A stretch of 9,259 nt of DNA from Candidatus Sulfotelmatobacter sp. GTDB taxonomy: Bacteria > Acidobacteriota > Terriglobia > Terriglobales > Acidobacteriaceae. The notes below the pieces were generated by a model. The model ran no database searches and had not been told where the DNA came from. It worked only from the letters and a program-made list of their open reading frames with translations. The DNA is taken from NCBI GenBank assembly GCA_030045935.1, contig JASIEN010000198.1, positions 1 to 9,259 of the forward strand, given 5' to 3'. The position numbers and the translations under genes were made by a program. The stretch's first letter is position 1, and each line of letters opens with the position of its first letter. Below are positions 1 to 6,169 of the stretch, in pieces.

Positions 1-27
1 AATGACATCTATCGATCTGTACACACA

Positions 28-1236
28 ATGTACTACGCCTACTGGATCGCCGGCACGATCCTCGCGCTCGCCTGGTTCTCGCGCATTGTTGACGCCGCCA
101 TTGGCATGCCGAGCGTAGCCGATATCTCCCACCCCGAATGGGGCCGCCCCCCCAGCGCGAATCCCCGCGTCTCGATCATCGTTCCTGCCCGCAACGAAGA
201 AGCAGACATTGAGCAATCCCTATGCTCGCTGCTTGCGCTGGATTACGGCAATTACGAAGTGATCGCGGTAAACGATCGTTCCACCGACCGCACCGGCGAA
301 ATTATGGATGAGGTCGCGGCCCACTTCTGGAAAAAACGGCGAGACCCTTCGAGTGCGCTCAGGGCAAGCGTGGGGCAGGCAGATCTAAAGATTCTCCATC
401 ATCAGGAACTTCCTCCTGGTTGGATGGGCAAGACGCATGCGATGTGGGCCGCTGCCAACCGAGCATCCGGGGATTGGCTTTTGTTTACGGATGCTGATGT
501 CTTGTTCAAGCCCGATTCTTTGCGCCGTGCGCTGACCTATGCCGAATCTGAGAAAGTCGATCATCTGGTCTTGTTTCCGCGGATGATCATGAAAACTCCC
601 GGCGAGCACATGATGATCGCCTTCTTTCAAACCATGTTCGTGTTTGGGCACCGACCATGGAAAGTGGCGAACCCCGGTACAAGAGATCATATGGGGATTG
701 GCGCATTTAACCTGGTTCGCCGAAATGTGTATGAGGCTGTCGGCACCTACGAAGCGCTCCGTATGGAAGTGCTCGACGATATGAAACTTGGCAAGCTGAT
801 AAAGAGTGCCGGCTTCACGCAGCGCAATGTTTTCGGCGCCGACTTAATTTCTATCCGCTGGGCACGTGGCGCCATGGGTGTAGTGAACAATCTAACAAAG
901 AACTTCTTCGCCATATTATCGTTTCAACGGTGGCGCACACTTCTTTCGGCGTTCATGCTGGCCTTTCTAAATCTGCTGCCGTTTTTGGGAGTTCTCCTCG
1001 CTCGCGGCTGGGCGCGCTTGCCCTATGCGATTGCTTTGGCCTCAATGTTTCTGGTCTATGTGGGTATGTCGTGGTACTCGAAAGTGCGGCCCTATTATCT
1101 CCTGCTGCACCCTGTAAGCACGACGTTGTTCATCTATACGCTGTTGCGTTCGATGTTTCAGACGCTGCGGAACCGTGGAGTGGTATGGCGCGGAACTCGC
1201 TATTCCCTGGACGAACTCAAAAGGGGGATGGTGTGA
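28..1236 (+). CDS. Membrane-anchored family 2 glycosyltransferase (HpnB/CrtQ-like)
   Basis: A GT-A fold glycosyltransferase of family GT2 with membrane anchors, expected to transfer a sugar from a nucleotide donor to a lipid at the inner face of the membrane. Seen: an N-terminal hydrophobic segment (about residues 3-20), the GT2 opening VSIIVPARNEE (48-58), VNDRSTDRT (81-89), the PPGWMGK segment (129-135), the metal-binding DAD motif (155-157), an acidic VLDD (248-251), IRWARG (276-281) and two or three C-terminal membrane helices (about 304-325, 332-350, 356-375), ending in RGTRYSLDEL. This layout is that of the HpnB and carotenoid CrtQ-type enzymes. It is not the ceramide-glucosyltransferase-like HpnI type. 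The ATG at 28 has no clear ribosome binding site, and the frame is open to the window edge, so the true start may lie further left. A hopanoid role is suggested only by hpnJ and hpnE some kilobases away; the acceptor is unknown. Confidence 0.85.
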   Translation: MYYAYWIAGTILALAWFSRIVDAAIGMPSVADISHPEWGRPPSANPRVSIIVPARNEEADIEQSLCSLLALDYGNYEVIAVNDRSTDRTGEIMDEVAAHFWKKRRDPSSALRASVGQADLKILHHQELPPGWMGKTHAMWAAANRASGDWLLFTDADVLFKPDSLRRALTYAESEKVDHLVLFPRMIMKTPGEHMMIAFFQTMFVFGHRPWKVANPGTRDHMGIGAFNLVRRNVYEAVGTYEALRMEVLDDMKLGKLIKSAGFTQRNVFGADLISIRWARGAMGVVNNLTKNFFAILSFQRWRTLLSAFMLAFLNLLPFLGVLLARGWARLPYAIALASMFLVYVGMSWYSKVRPYYLLLHPVSTTLFIYTLLRSMFQTLRNRGVVWRGTRYSLDELKRGMV

Positions 1237-1247
1237 CCGAAAGCTGC

Positions 1248-1673
1248 TCACAGGATGACGCACTGGCAACGGAAAGGCCGAAATTCGGCGAGCTTCTCGA
1301 AGTCTCGCGCGTTGCATGTTATTACACGGATGCCCGTTCGGGCAGCGCTCATGGCAATCAAAGCATCGTTGGTGAGGCGACTACGGCCGATTTTCTCGTA
1401 ACCATGCTTCGTCGCCACGCGGGCCAGCACCAGTCCGGCCTGGACCCAGTCGTCGAGCTCTGGAACCACAATCCTGAATTCTGAAGAAAAGCGCCGTTCG
1501 AGAGTTTCCACCAAATAGCGGTCACGTTGGAGTGCCCCGGCGTACAGTTCTTGCAGCACCACTGCACTGAGCCAGAGCTTTACGTCGGAGACGAGACGTT
1601 CGACGGCCAGAGCGGTATCTGGGCTCCGGAACGCCGAAATATAAACCGAGGAATCGAGCAGCGCCGAATCCAT
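1248..1673 (-). CDS. vapC: PIN-domain ribonuclease toxin, VapC type
   Basis: Toxin of a type II toxin-antitoxin pair; VapC proteins are Mg-dependent ribonucleases that cut specific RNAs such as tRNAs when the antitoxin is lost. The 141-residue protein is one PIN domain of normal length. The four acidic positions expected in the active site are all present: D7 in LLDSSVYI, E42 in LQELYAG, D103 in TNDALIA and D124 in NARDF, so it appears catalytically intact. Its ATG directly follows the antitoxin stop (TAG then ATG, no gap), the usual arrangement for translational coupling. It converges on the glycosyltransferase with only 11 bp between stops and no visible terminator there. The RNA target cannot be told from sequence. 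Confidence 0.9.
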   Translation of the reverse strand: MDSALLDSSVYISAFRSPDTALAVERLVSDVKLWLSAVVLQELYAGALQRDRYLVETLERRFSSEFRIVVPELDDWVQAGLVLARVATKHGYEKIGRSRLTNDALIAMSAARTGIRVITCNARDFEKLAEFRPFRCQCVIL

Positions 1674-1919
1674 CTACTCATCCAGGGCGCCAAAAACATC
1701 TTTGATGACGATGCCGCTTTCGATGAAGCGGCGATTCGCCTCACGCGTCAAGCGGTCTCTCTTGCTCTCCGCAATCGCCAAATCAAGGGCTCGCTCGACG
1801 GTTTCGGTTTCCGTTTTCGCGCGCAGGGCCTTCTGCGCCCGCTTGATCTTTCCCGCGTCCAGACGAAAATGCTTGTGCGAGAGATTACTAGCGCCTTTCA
1901 TGGATGGCCCAGGGTTCAT
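1674..1919 (-). CDS. vapB: VapB-type antitoxin
   Basis: Small antitoxin (81 residues from the chosen start) directly before the PIN toxin. VapB proteins bind DNA through their N-terminal half to repress the operon and wrap the toxin with their C-terminal tail. Seen: a ribbon-helix-helix-like core, FRLDAGKIKRAQKALRAKTE followed by TVERALDLAIAES, and a C-terminal tail ending FIESGIVIKDVFGALDE, typical of the toxin-binding part. I chose the ATG at 1919. A TTG seven codons upstream (1940) would put the coding region across the operator palindrome. Another ATG at 1901 is also possible, since the first 14 residues are not family-like. No strong ribosome binding site marks any of the three. Confidence 0.82.
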   Translation of the reverse strand: MNPGPSMKGASNLSHKHFRLDAGKIKRAQKALRAKTETETVERALDLAIAESKRDRLTREANRRFIESGIVIKDVFGALDE

Positions 1920-1931
1920 TTTACCATCATG

Positions 1932-1946
1932 TACACACAATGTGTA
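1932..1946 (-). promoter_or_regulatory. Candidate operator palindrome of vapBC
   Basis: A perfect inverted repeat TACACA-CAA-TGTGTA (6+3+6) lies 12 nt upstream of the antitoxin ATG. VapB-VapC complexes usually autorepress by binding such palindromes over the promoter or translation start, so this is the natural candidate operator. Placement and symmetry are seen; binding is inferred. The same 14-mer TGTACACACAATGT also occurs at 18-31, around the glycosyltransferase start. Confidence 0.5.
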
Positions 1947-1972
1947 AATATGAACATTACCTCAAGACAAAA

Positions 1973-2485
1973 TCACTGCGGCTCCTCTACATCCGCCTCA
2001 TTCCCGTAGGTCGCAGCAGAATTCGTCGTTTGCTTGGGCGGCTTCAGCTTCTTGGGTGGATGAATTCTTCCCGCACTGTATTTCCCCTGCTTCTCGACAT
2101 CATAATTCTTGGGCAGAGGAGGAATCAGTGTCGATCCGGCAGTCAGCTGGCTCACCCGGCTCAAAATAATTTCCGCCCGGCCCTTGTAGAGCTTCACTGG
2201 CCCGTGAATCTCAATGAGCTGCCCTGCGAGCCGCCGCACATCGCCCACATCTTTCAGGTCGGCAGGAAAGACCACGACGGTAAACGGACAAGCCATCTGG
2301 TCTTCACAGAAGTCGACGAAGTGTACGCCCTTCGATCCCTCCTTCACGCGTACGACTTTGCCGGTAATGCATTTGGTTTCACCGACATGCTGGGCGGCCT
2401 GGGAGATAGACAGGCAATCGGAGGCGGCTAAGGGAACGGGTGGAAGACAGAAAAGGAAAGCAAGGACATTCCGGACGCGGAACAT
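1973..2485 (-). CDS. Secreted OB-fold protein, function unknown
   Basis: A 170-residue exported protein. It begins with a signal peptide (MFRVR, a hydrophobic stretch to about residue 20, cleavage likely near PLAAS). A single small beta-rich domain follows at about 25-118: HVGETKCITGKVVRV, VHFVDFC, FTVVVFPADLKDVG, GQLIEIHGPVKLYKGRAEIIL. The pattern (ETxCxTGKV, a strand with FxDF, then IEIxGPVxxYxGRxEIxL) is that of stand-alone secreted OB-fold domains related to nucleic-acid-binding OB proteins. Four cysteines in the mature part (24, 39, 60, 66) could pair as disulfides outside the cytoplasm. The tail (from about 120) is Pro/Lys-rich and probably unstructured. I recall close relatives in acidobacteria as hypothetical proteins. 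No ribosome binding site is obvious before the ATG. Ligand and role are unknown. Confidence 0.8.
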   Translation of the reverse strand: MFRVRNVLAFLFCLPPVPLAASDCLSISQAAQHVGETKCITGKVVRVKEGSKGVHFVDFCEDQMACPFTVVVFPADLKDVGDVRRLAGQLIEIHGPVKLYKGRAEIILSRVSQLTAGSTLIPPLPKNYDVEKQGKYSAGRIHPPKKLKPPKQTTNSAATYGNEADVEEPQ

Positions 2486-2543
2486 GTCAGGAATAGTCCG
2501 GCGAACCGGAAGAAATCAGCAAGGTCAATCGTCACAACCGGCT

Positions 2544-3097
2544 GTGGAAAACTTGGATCCACGATATGTCACGTCAGATCGCAGGGTTTTGCTGGTCGTG
2601 CTCGCGACATGCATCTGTTCCTGGCCCGGGCGACGCCCGGGGAACGCGGCAGCGCTCCGTCCTATTTTGTCGTGGTTCCGGGCGCCACGGACGTCAAACA
2701 GGCCCTCGTTCAAGGTAAAGACCAAATTATCTATCACCCTAAATCTCAGTATCCCGCCGATGATGTGTTGAATGCGATCAAACGTCGCCTCAAGCAGCTC
2801 GGCTGGCAGCCCCTCCACGCGCATTGGCTAACCCCGGCTTGTCTTCTCTTGTTCGAGGTTGGCAATTCTACGAGGATTCCACGACGAACCCTCCGACAAG
2901 CGTGCGGTCATCGCAGGCTGACTGGGAGAACCGCCATCACGAAATTCTGACTTACAGACTTGATTACACTTGTCCGGGAAATCGATGCGCCTCTACCCTC
3001 AACCTCAAAAGATCTGAGAATGATTGCAATGCACATCCCCGCCGCTGTCGCCAGACGCATGAAGGAATCAACTCTGAGTGATGAAGAAGCGAGATGA
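2544..3097 (+). pseudogene. Frameshifted remnant of an acidobacterial hypothetical gene
   Basis: The protein text of one gene appears in changing frames. Frame 2 (from an ATG at 2609) reads YFVVVPGATDVKQALV, then YPADDVLNAIKRRLKQLGWQPLHAHWL. At about 2829-2831 it continues only in frame 1: NPGLSSLVRGWQFYEDSTTN, then QADWENRHHEILTYRLDY. At about 2970-3005 it returns to frame 2: KDLRMIAMHIPAAVARRMKES, stopping at 3097. Together these match a small hypothetical family I remember from acidobacteria (LGWxPL..WLNPG..S..RGW...D.T...W.N...I..Y.L.Y...IA.YIPA). A signal-peptide-like stretch, RRVLLVVLATCICSWPG, lies just upstream in frame 3 behind a GTG at 2544, so a third shift near 2640 is possible. 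The first break fits a lost base (cta and aac share an A) and the second a gained base. It is either a pseudogene or an artefact of sequencing error. No function is known. Confidence 0.55.
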
Positions 3098-3142
3098 GTG
3101 GAGACAGATCGCCGTCTCTCTCTTTTTTGGAGAAGAGCACCC

Positions 3143-3171
3143 GGGCTGGCAAATCGGACTCACGCCAGCCC
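3143..3171. other. Hairpin between the pseudogene and the STAS gene, possible terminator
   Basis: A perfect 8-bp inverted repeat, GGGCTGGC (3143-3150) and GCCAGCCC (3164-3171), with a 13-nt loop. It lies about 20 bp past the stop of the STAS gene (reading leftward) and about 45 bp past the pseudogene stop (reading rightward). The place fits a terminator for either side, but no U-run follows directly in either direction, so an intrinsic terminator is only a weak call. Confidence 0.35.
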
Positions 3172-3191
3172 TGAGTTGCGGACTCTGGCGA

Positions 3192-3536
3192 CTATTTGAA
3201 ACCTTTTACCGCCGCGGCCTCATCGTCCTTCACGTCGAAAACGGTGTACAGCTTCGTGATTTGCAGCAGATCGTGCACCTTCTTGGTCAGATTCAGCAGC
3301 TTCAATTCGCCGCCCTGGTTCTTGGTGGTGGTGAAGGCGCTGACCAGTTCGCCGATTCCTGAGCTGTCGATGTAATTCACATCACCCAGGTTCAGAACAA
3401 TTTTCTTGTTTCCTTTCGAGAGCAGGTCACGCACGATGTCTCGCATCATTACACTGCCTTCCCCAAGCGTGATGCGGCCACTGCAATCTACAATGGTGAC
3501 CCCGTCCACCTGCCGAGTACTGAGTTTCATGCTCAC
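3192..3536 (-). CDS. Anti-anti-sigma factor, STAS domain (SpoIIAA/RsbV-like)
   Basis: A 114-residue single STAS domain, the length and layout of SpoIIAA/RsbV. In partner switching the unphosphorylated form binds the anti-sigma kinase and frees the sigma factor; the kinase inactivates it by phosphorylating a serine in the DSSG loop. Seen: VDGVTIVDCSGRITLGEGS, KKIVLNLGDVNYIDSSGIGEL with the phospho-acceptor serine at 58 or 59, and GGELKLLNLTKKV. The start chosen is GTG at 3536. AAGGAGG lies about 7 nt upstream of it, against 13 nt for the ATG two codons later, and the GTG overlaps the kinase stop (GTGA), giving translational coupling. The direct overlap with an RsbW-like kinase makes the pairing secure. 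The sigma factor and the phosphatase that resets the serine are elsewhere. Confidence 0.92.
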   Translation of the reverse strand: MSMKLSTRQVDGVTIVDCSGRITLGEGSVMMRDIVRDLLSKGNKKIVLNLGDVNYIDSSGIGELVSAFTTTKNQGGELKLLNLTKKVHDLLQITKLYTVFDVKDDEAAAVKGFK

Positions 3537-4093
3537 TGAGACCCCTCCTTGCCGCCCCCGGATGGTCCGTGGACGTGCTTGATCAATTTCACTTCTGTGC
3601 CCGTCTGTGACGGGCGGATTTCCACCTCATCCATAAAAGAACGCATAAGAAAGATGCCGCGGCCCGAAGTCTTTAGCAGATTCTCCGGCGCCAGCGGGTT
3701 GGGAATTTCATTCAGGTTGATGCCCTTGCCCTGGTCGCGAATGGTAATGATCAGGCCATCAGGCGTGCGTTCAAATGCCAGAATAACCTTCTTATCGGGA
3801 GAATACGCATTGCCATGCAGCACCGCATTAACCGCGCCTTCACGCACCGCCATGGAAATCTGCATCACTTCCTCCTCTGGAAAGCCAAGCTCAGTGGCGA
3901 TGCGGGTCGCTTTTTCTTCCGCATGGTCCACAGTTTCCAGGGTGGAATCGAGCGTGTAGGAGACTGGCTGCTCCATGGTCAATCGCTGCTGGGCCGCAAT
4001 TTTTCTTGTGACCGCCGTAGACGCTCGCGAAATCACGAATTCGGCGGATGCGGTAGTTTGCCCTTTATGAGCGGGAATTGTCAACGATGACAT
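3533..4093 (-). CDS. Anti-sigma factor serine kinase, RsbW/SpoIIAB-like HATPase
   Basis: A GHKL-fold ATPase that would hold a sigma factor inactive and phosphorylate the STAS protein encoded next. Seen: the N box REGAVNAVLHGN (84-95, with E85 and N89), the G1 motif RDQGKG (119-124) and the G2-type motif SGRGIFLMRSFMDEVE (143-158). The core from about residue 40 has normal RsbW length. The first 39 residues are Ser/Thr/Ala-rich and not family-like; an internal ATG at 3976 (residue 40, MEQPVSYTLDSTLETVDHAEE) could be the real start. Neither start has a clear ribosome binding site. The gene begins 32 bp after the DUF6629 gene and overlaps the STAS gene by 4 bp, so all three are probably co-transcribed. 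The C-terminal GPSGGGKEG tail is low-complexity. Confidence 0.9.
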   Translation of the reverse strand: MSSLTIPAHKGQTTASAEFVISRASTAVTRKIAAQQRLTMEQPVSYTLDSTLETVDHAEEKATRIATELGFPEEEVMQISMAVREGAVNAVLHGNAYSPDKKVILAFERTPDGLIITIRDQGKGINLNEIPNPLAPENLLKTSGRGIFLMRSFMDEVEIRPSQTGTEVKLIKHVHGPSGGGKEGSQ

Positions 4094-4125
4094 CGATCAG
4101 GCAGTAGCAGTTTCGTTGTCATCTG

Positions 4126-4776
4126 CTAATAGCGGAAGGGGCGCTCTTCGTGGCTGGTCCAAAAATAGGCCAGGATGATAATGCTGGCGACAGCCGCATA
4201 TGCGCACCACACCGATGTGAAGGCATACCGCTTCACGGCCATCACGATCAGCAAGATCACCAGATTGGCGACACCGAAAGCCACCATCATCCGGATGCGC
4301 GAGAAGAACAGCGAGCCGCACGTGACCACGATATAGAGCAACGCAATAACAATATTGTTGGTCGCCGAATTCATGTATACGATGCTGTTTTTTTCGATGT
4401 AGAGCTGGAGAGGAAATGCGGTTAGCGCCCACAAAATATAAAGCGTAACGGCTCCGCCTAGTAGAACGAAGGGCAGCATCCGCCCCCGGCTTTCCGCGTT
4501 GGGCTCGAACAAGAACACACTGAGGGGAGCCAGCAACGGTAAAAGTCCCTGGGCATAAAGCATAAACGCCGCGCCCATATCGTGTGCCACCGTGGACGAG
4601 AGACGGCCATCCAATCCCAGCCACACAAATCCTTCAATGAACTGATGAATGGCGAACAACATCGGCATGGCAGCAAATAGGAGTTCGCGCCGATGCTTCA
4701 CTTTCGCTAATGTAGCCACTCCGGCGCCACCGAGCGCCGCACTGCCGGCAAAGTTCACTGTCGCTGAAAAACACAC
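4126..4776 (-). CDS. DUF6629-like multi-pass membrane protein
   Basis: An integral membrane protein of 216 residues with about six to seven hydrophobic helices. It opens with MCFSATVNF and continues GVATLAKVKHRRELLFAAMPMLFAIHQFIEGFVWLGL, the hallmark pattern of the DUF6629 family, whose function is unknown. The start is decided by the ribosome binding site: GGAAAGGA lies about 7 nt before the GTG at 4776, and this start yields the family's N-terminal M-C-F-S-A-T. An ATG ten codons upstream (4806) gives a charged, non-family extension and is rejected. Conserved-looking in-membrane residues include H and E in IHQFIEG and N in MNSATNNIVIALL. It is the first gene of a likely operon with the anti-sigma kinase and STAS genes, which raises the idea of a membrane input for that switch; this is inference only. 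Confidence 0.75.
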   Translation of the reverse strand: MCFSATVNFAGSAALGGAGVATLAKVKHRRELLFAAMPMLFAIHQFIEGFVWLGLDGRLSSTVAHDMGAAFMLYAQGLLPLLAPLSVFLFEPNAESRGRMLPFVLLGGAVTLYILWALTAFPLQLYIEKNSIVYMNSATNNIVIALLYIVVTCGSLFFSRIRMMVAFGVANLVILLIVMAVKRYAFTSVWCAYAAVASIIILAYFWTSHEERPFRY

Positions 4777-4790
4777 GGCTCGTCCTTTCC
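4769..4790 (-). promoter_or_regulatory. Ribosome binding site deciding the GTG start of the DUF6629 gene
   Basis: Read on the minus strand, GGAAAGGACGAGCC precedes GTG (4776-4774) and TGTTTTTC. The AAAGGA core is 7 nt from the start, ideal spacing, and supports GTG at 4776 over the ATG at 4806. Confidence 0.65.
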
Positions 4791-5256
4791 GCCACGAGCA
4801 TGGCACTTACCCTGGTATGAGGCGAAACACTTTTCGTGGCCCAGATTCTAAGGAACCATGATTTGAGGATAGAGTTTACATCAGCGAGAGGCTGCTTACG
4901 GCAACTTGTGACAATTCGAACAGGAGTTCGGTTCAGTTTGAAGCGGATTCTTCTTTGCATGGCGTCATTCCTTCGCGGACTCAGGGCAGGCTCTGAGCGG
5001 AGCAGTTTTTCAGGCGAAGCGAAGGATCTCCCGACACGACCCATTCTGGGGGAGATTCCTCGCCCGCGGCTTCGCCGTCCTCGGCTAACGCCGAGGGTCT
5101 ACCTGAAAACGCGGATCTTCGGAATGACGCCAACTCCGTCGGCGGAGCTGAAATTTGCCCTCTGCCGGAAGTCCCTTTCGGACAGGAGGCGCCGTCATTT
5201 GGGGCCGTGCGGTGGCATCAAAAAGTCATGATGCCATCGTGTACACTCATCCCTCG
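4777..5256. other. Non-coding region with a cluster of short GC-rich hairpins
   Basis: The 480 bp between two divergent genes show no convincing gene. The right half (about 5020-5150) holds a run of short inverted repeats: AGGATCTCCC (5023-5032) with imperfect GGGAGATTCCT (5050-5060); CGGC-ttc-GCCG (5067-5077); CCTCGGC-taac-GCCGAGG (5079-5096); CTCCG-tcgg-CGGAG (5134-5147). This style, with small loops and a nearby 'CGGAATGACG' phrase, is what I recall of dispersed intergenic repeats in acidobacterial genomes; whether copies exist elsewhere cannot be checked here. Promoters for both flanking genes must lie in this stretch, but I could not assign them. Confidence 0.5.
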
Positions 5257-5895
5257 ATGACCGACCCGCTCGCCGAGTTTTCCTCGAAAGAACTGCGCAA
5301 GCTGCGCAGCATGAAAAACCCTTACGGCGTCCAGAAATTCTTGGACGACGCTCTTTATCACCTGGCCGATACAGCCTGGTCGCCGCGCCGTGTGTTGGCG
5401 GAACAAACCGCACACTGCACGGAAGGCGCAATCTTCGCGGCCGCGGCGCTGCGAGCCAACGGATACCCTCCGCTACTGCTCGACCTCGAAGCCGATCACG
5501 ATACCGACCACGTCCTTGCCATCTTCCGTCAGCATGGCTGCTGGGGTGCGGTTGCCAAATCAAACTACGCCGGATGCCGCTGGCGCGAGCCGGTGCATCG
5601 CACCCTACGCGAACTGGCCCTGACTTATTTCAATGGATACTTCAATCTGCGCCGGGAGCGCACCCTGCGCCGCTATTCCCTGCCGGTTAATCTGAAGCGT
5701 TTCGACCGCCAGCACTGGATGACCACCGGCCAGCCGGTCTGGTTTATCGTCTATTACCTGTTCGAGATCAAGCATTATCCGCTGATCACTCCGGCCATGG
5801 CGAAAACCCTGCACCGCCTTGACGACCGCCTGTTTCAGGCGGAATGCGTGGGCAAAGCGCATAAGAGCAGCCCAAAATCCGGGAGTAACCGATAG
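5257..5895 (+). CDS. Transglutaminase-like cysteine protein, function unknown
   Basis: A 212-residue soluble protein resembling the transglutaminase-like/cysteine-peptidase superfamily. Seen: HCTEGAIFAAAALRANGY (53-70) with a candidate nucleophile C54 at a helix start, followed by PPLLLDLEADHDTDHVLAIF (71-90) with a candidate catalytic H85, and GAVAKSNYAGCRWREPVHRTLRELALTYFNGY (97-128), where N103 or a nearby acid could be third. This Cys, then strand, then His order fits the superfamily; the rest is not assignable. The C-terminus (about 199-212) is a charged tail. I chose the ATG at 5257. The frame is open to a TTG at 5155, but that extension runs through the repeat-like region and is not protein-like. 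There is no strong ribosome binding site. It stands alone between two non-coding regions, so neither a protease nor an amidase role can be supported. Confidence 0.7.
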   Translation: MTDPLAEFSSKELRKLRSMKNPYGVQKFLDDALYHLADTAWSPRRVLAEQTAHCTEGAIFAAAALRANGYPPLLLDLEADHDTDHVLAIFRQHGCWGAVAKSNYAGCRWREPVHRTLRELALTYFNGYFNLRRERTLRRYSLPVNLKRFDRQHWMTTGQPVWFIVYYLFEIKHYPLITPAMAKTLHRLDDRLFQAECVGKAHKSSPKSGSNR

Positions 5896-6026
5896 AACCA
5901 GTCTGACAAACGTCTATGGGACAGAAATGGTGCATCCTGAAGGTCGCGGTGTGAGTCAGTAGAGATGATGGCATGAGGTACGGAATTGATAGGCCTTAGT
6001 CGGTAGTGGCGCAGTTTGATAAGGAA

Positions 6027-6083
6027 GCGAGCCAAACGCGCGAATTAAGCGGCGCAAAAAGTGCGCCGCATCGCGCGGCTCGC
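6027..6083. repeat. 57-nt nested palindrome
   Basis: Three nested complementary blocks: GCGAGC (6027-6032) with GCTCGC (6078-6083), CGCGCG (6037-6042) with CGCGCG (6072-6077), and GCGGCGCA (6049-6056) with TGCGCCGC (6062-6069) around the loop AAAAG. The interior gaps are AT-rich on one side. It could fold as a stable cruciform or RNA hairpin. It lies downstream of the transglutaminase-like gene and 120 bp before hpnJ. It has no U-run, so its use as a terminator is unclear. A dispersed repeat (REP-like) copy is the other reading. Confidence 0.6.
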
Positions 6084-6087
6084 CCAG

Positions 6088-6121
6088 AGCCTTCACTGCG
6101 CAAAACTGCGCAAAAAAGGCT
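6088..6121. repeat. Inverted repeat enclosing two tandem 10-mers
   Basis: AGCCTT (6088-6093) and AAGGCT (6116-6121) flank two adjacent copies of ACTGCGCAAA (6095-6104 and 6105-6114). The arrangement is exact as read. Its meaning is unknown; it directly follows the larger palindrome and may belong to the same intergenic repeat element. Confidence 0.5.
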
Positions 6122-6169
6122 TGCTCAGGATGACAAGGAAACTGCACTGCTATCCCTTAGTCGCATCTA

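Noticed and set aside
930..1484. Long + strand reading frame across the glycosyltransferase end and the toxin gene
   Set aside because: It overlaps two secure genes in another frame and shows no family features, so it is a shadow.
1904..2431. Plus-strand reading frame opposite the secreted OB-fold gene
   Set aside because: The opposite strand has a signal peptide and a coherent domain; this frame has no such evidence.
2525..2824. Minus-strand reading frame opposite the broken gene
   Set aside because: The + strand carries recognisable family text in this stretch; the minus frame is its complement shadow.
4097..4624. Long - strand reading frame inside the DUF6629 gene
   Set aside because: Same strand, different frame from a clear membrane protein; its residues are shadow-like (many Arg/His/Cys) with no motif.
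4777..4806. ATG start ten codons upstream of the DUF6629 gene
   Set aside because: GTG at 4776 has a well-spaced ribosome binding site and gives the family's own N-terminus; the upstream ATG adds a charged stretch.
5155..5256. TTG-initiated N-terminal extension of the transglutaminase-like protein
   Set aside because: It runs through hairpin-rich, repeat-like DNA, is not protein-like in composition, and the ATG at 5257 gives a cleaner start.
6095..6114. CRISPR-like repeat
   Set aside because: Only two adjacent 10-mers with no spacers between them; far too short for an array.
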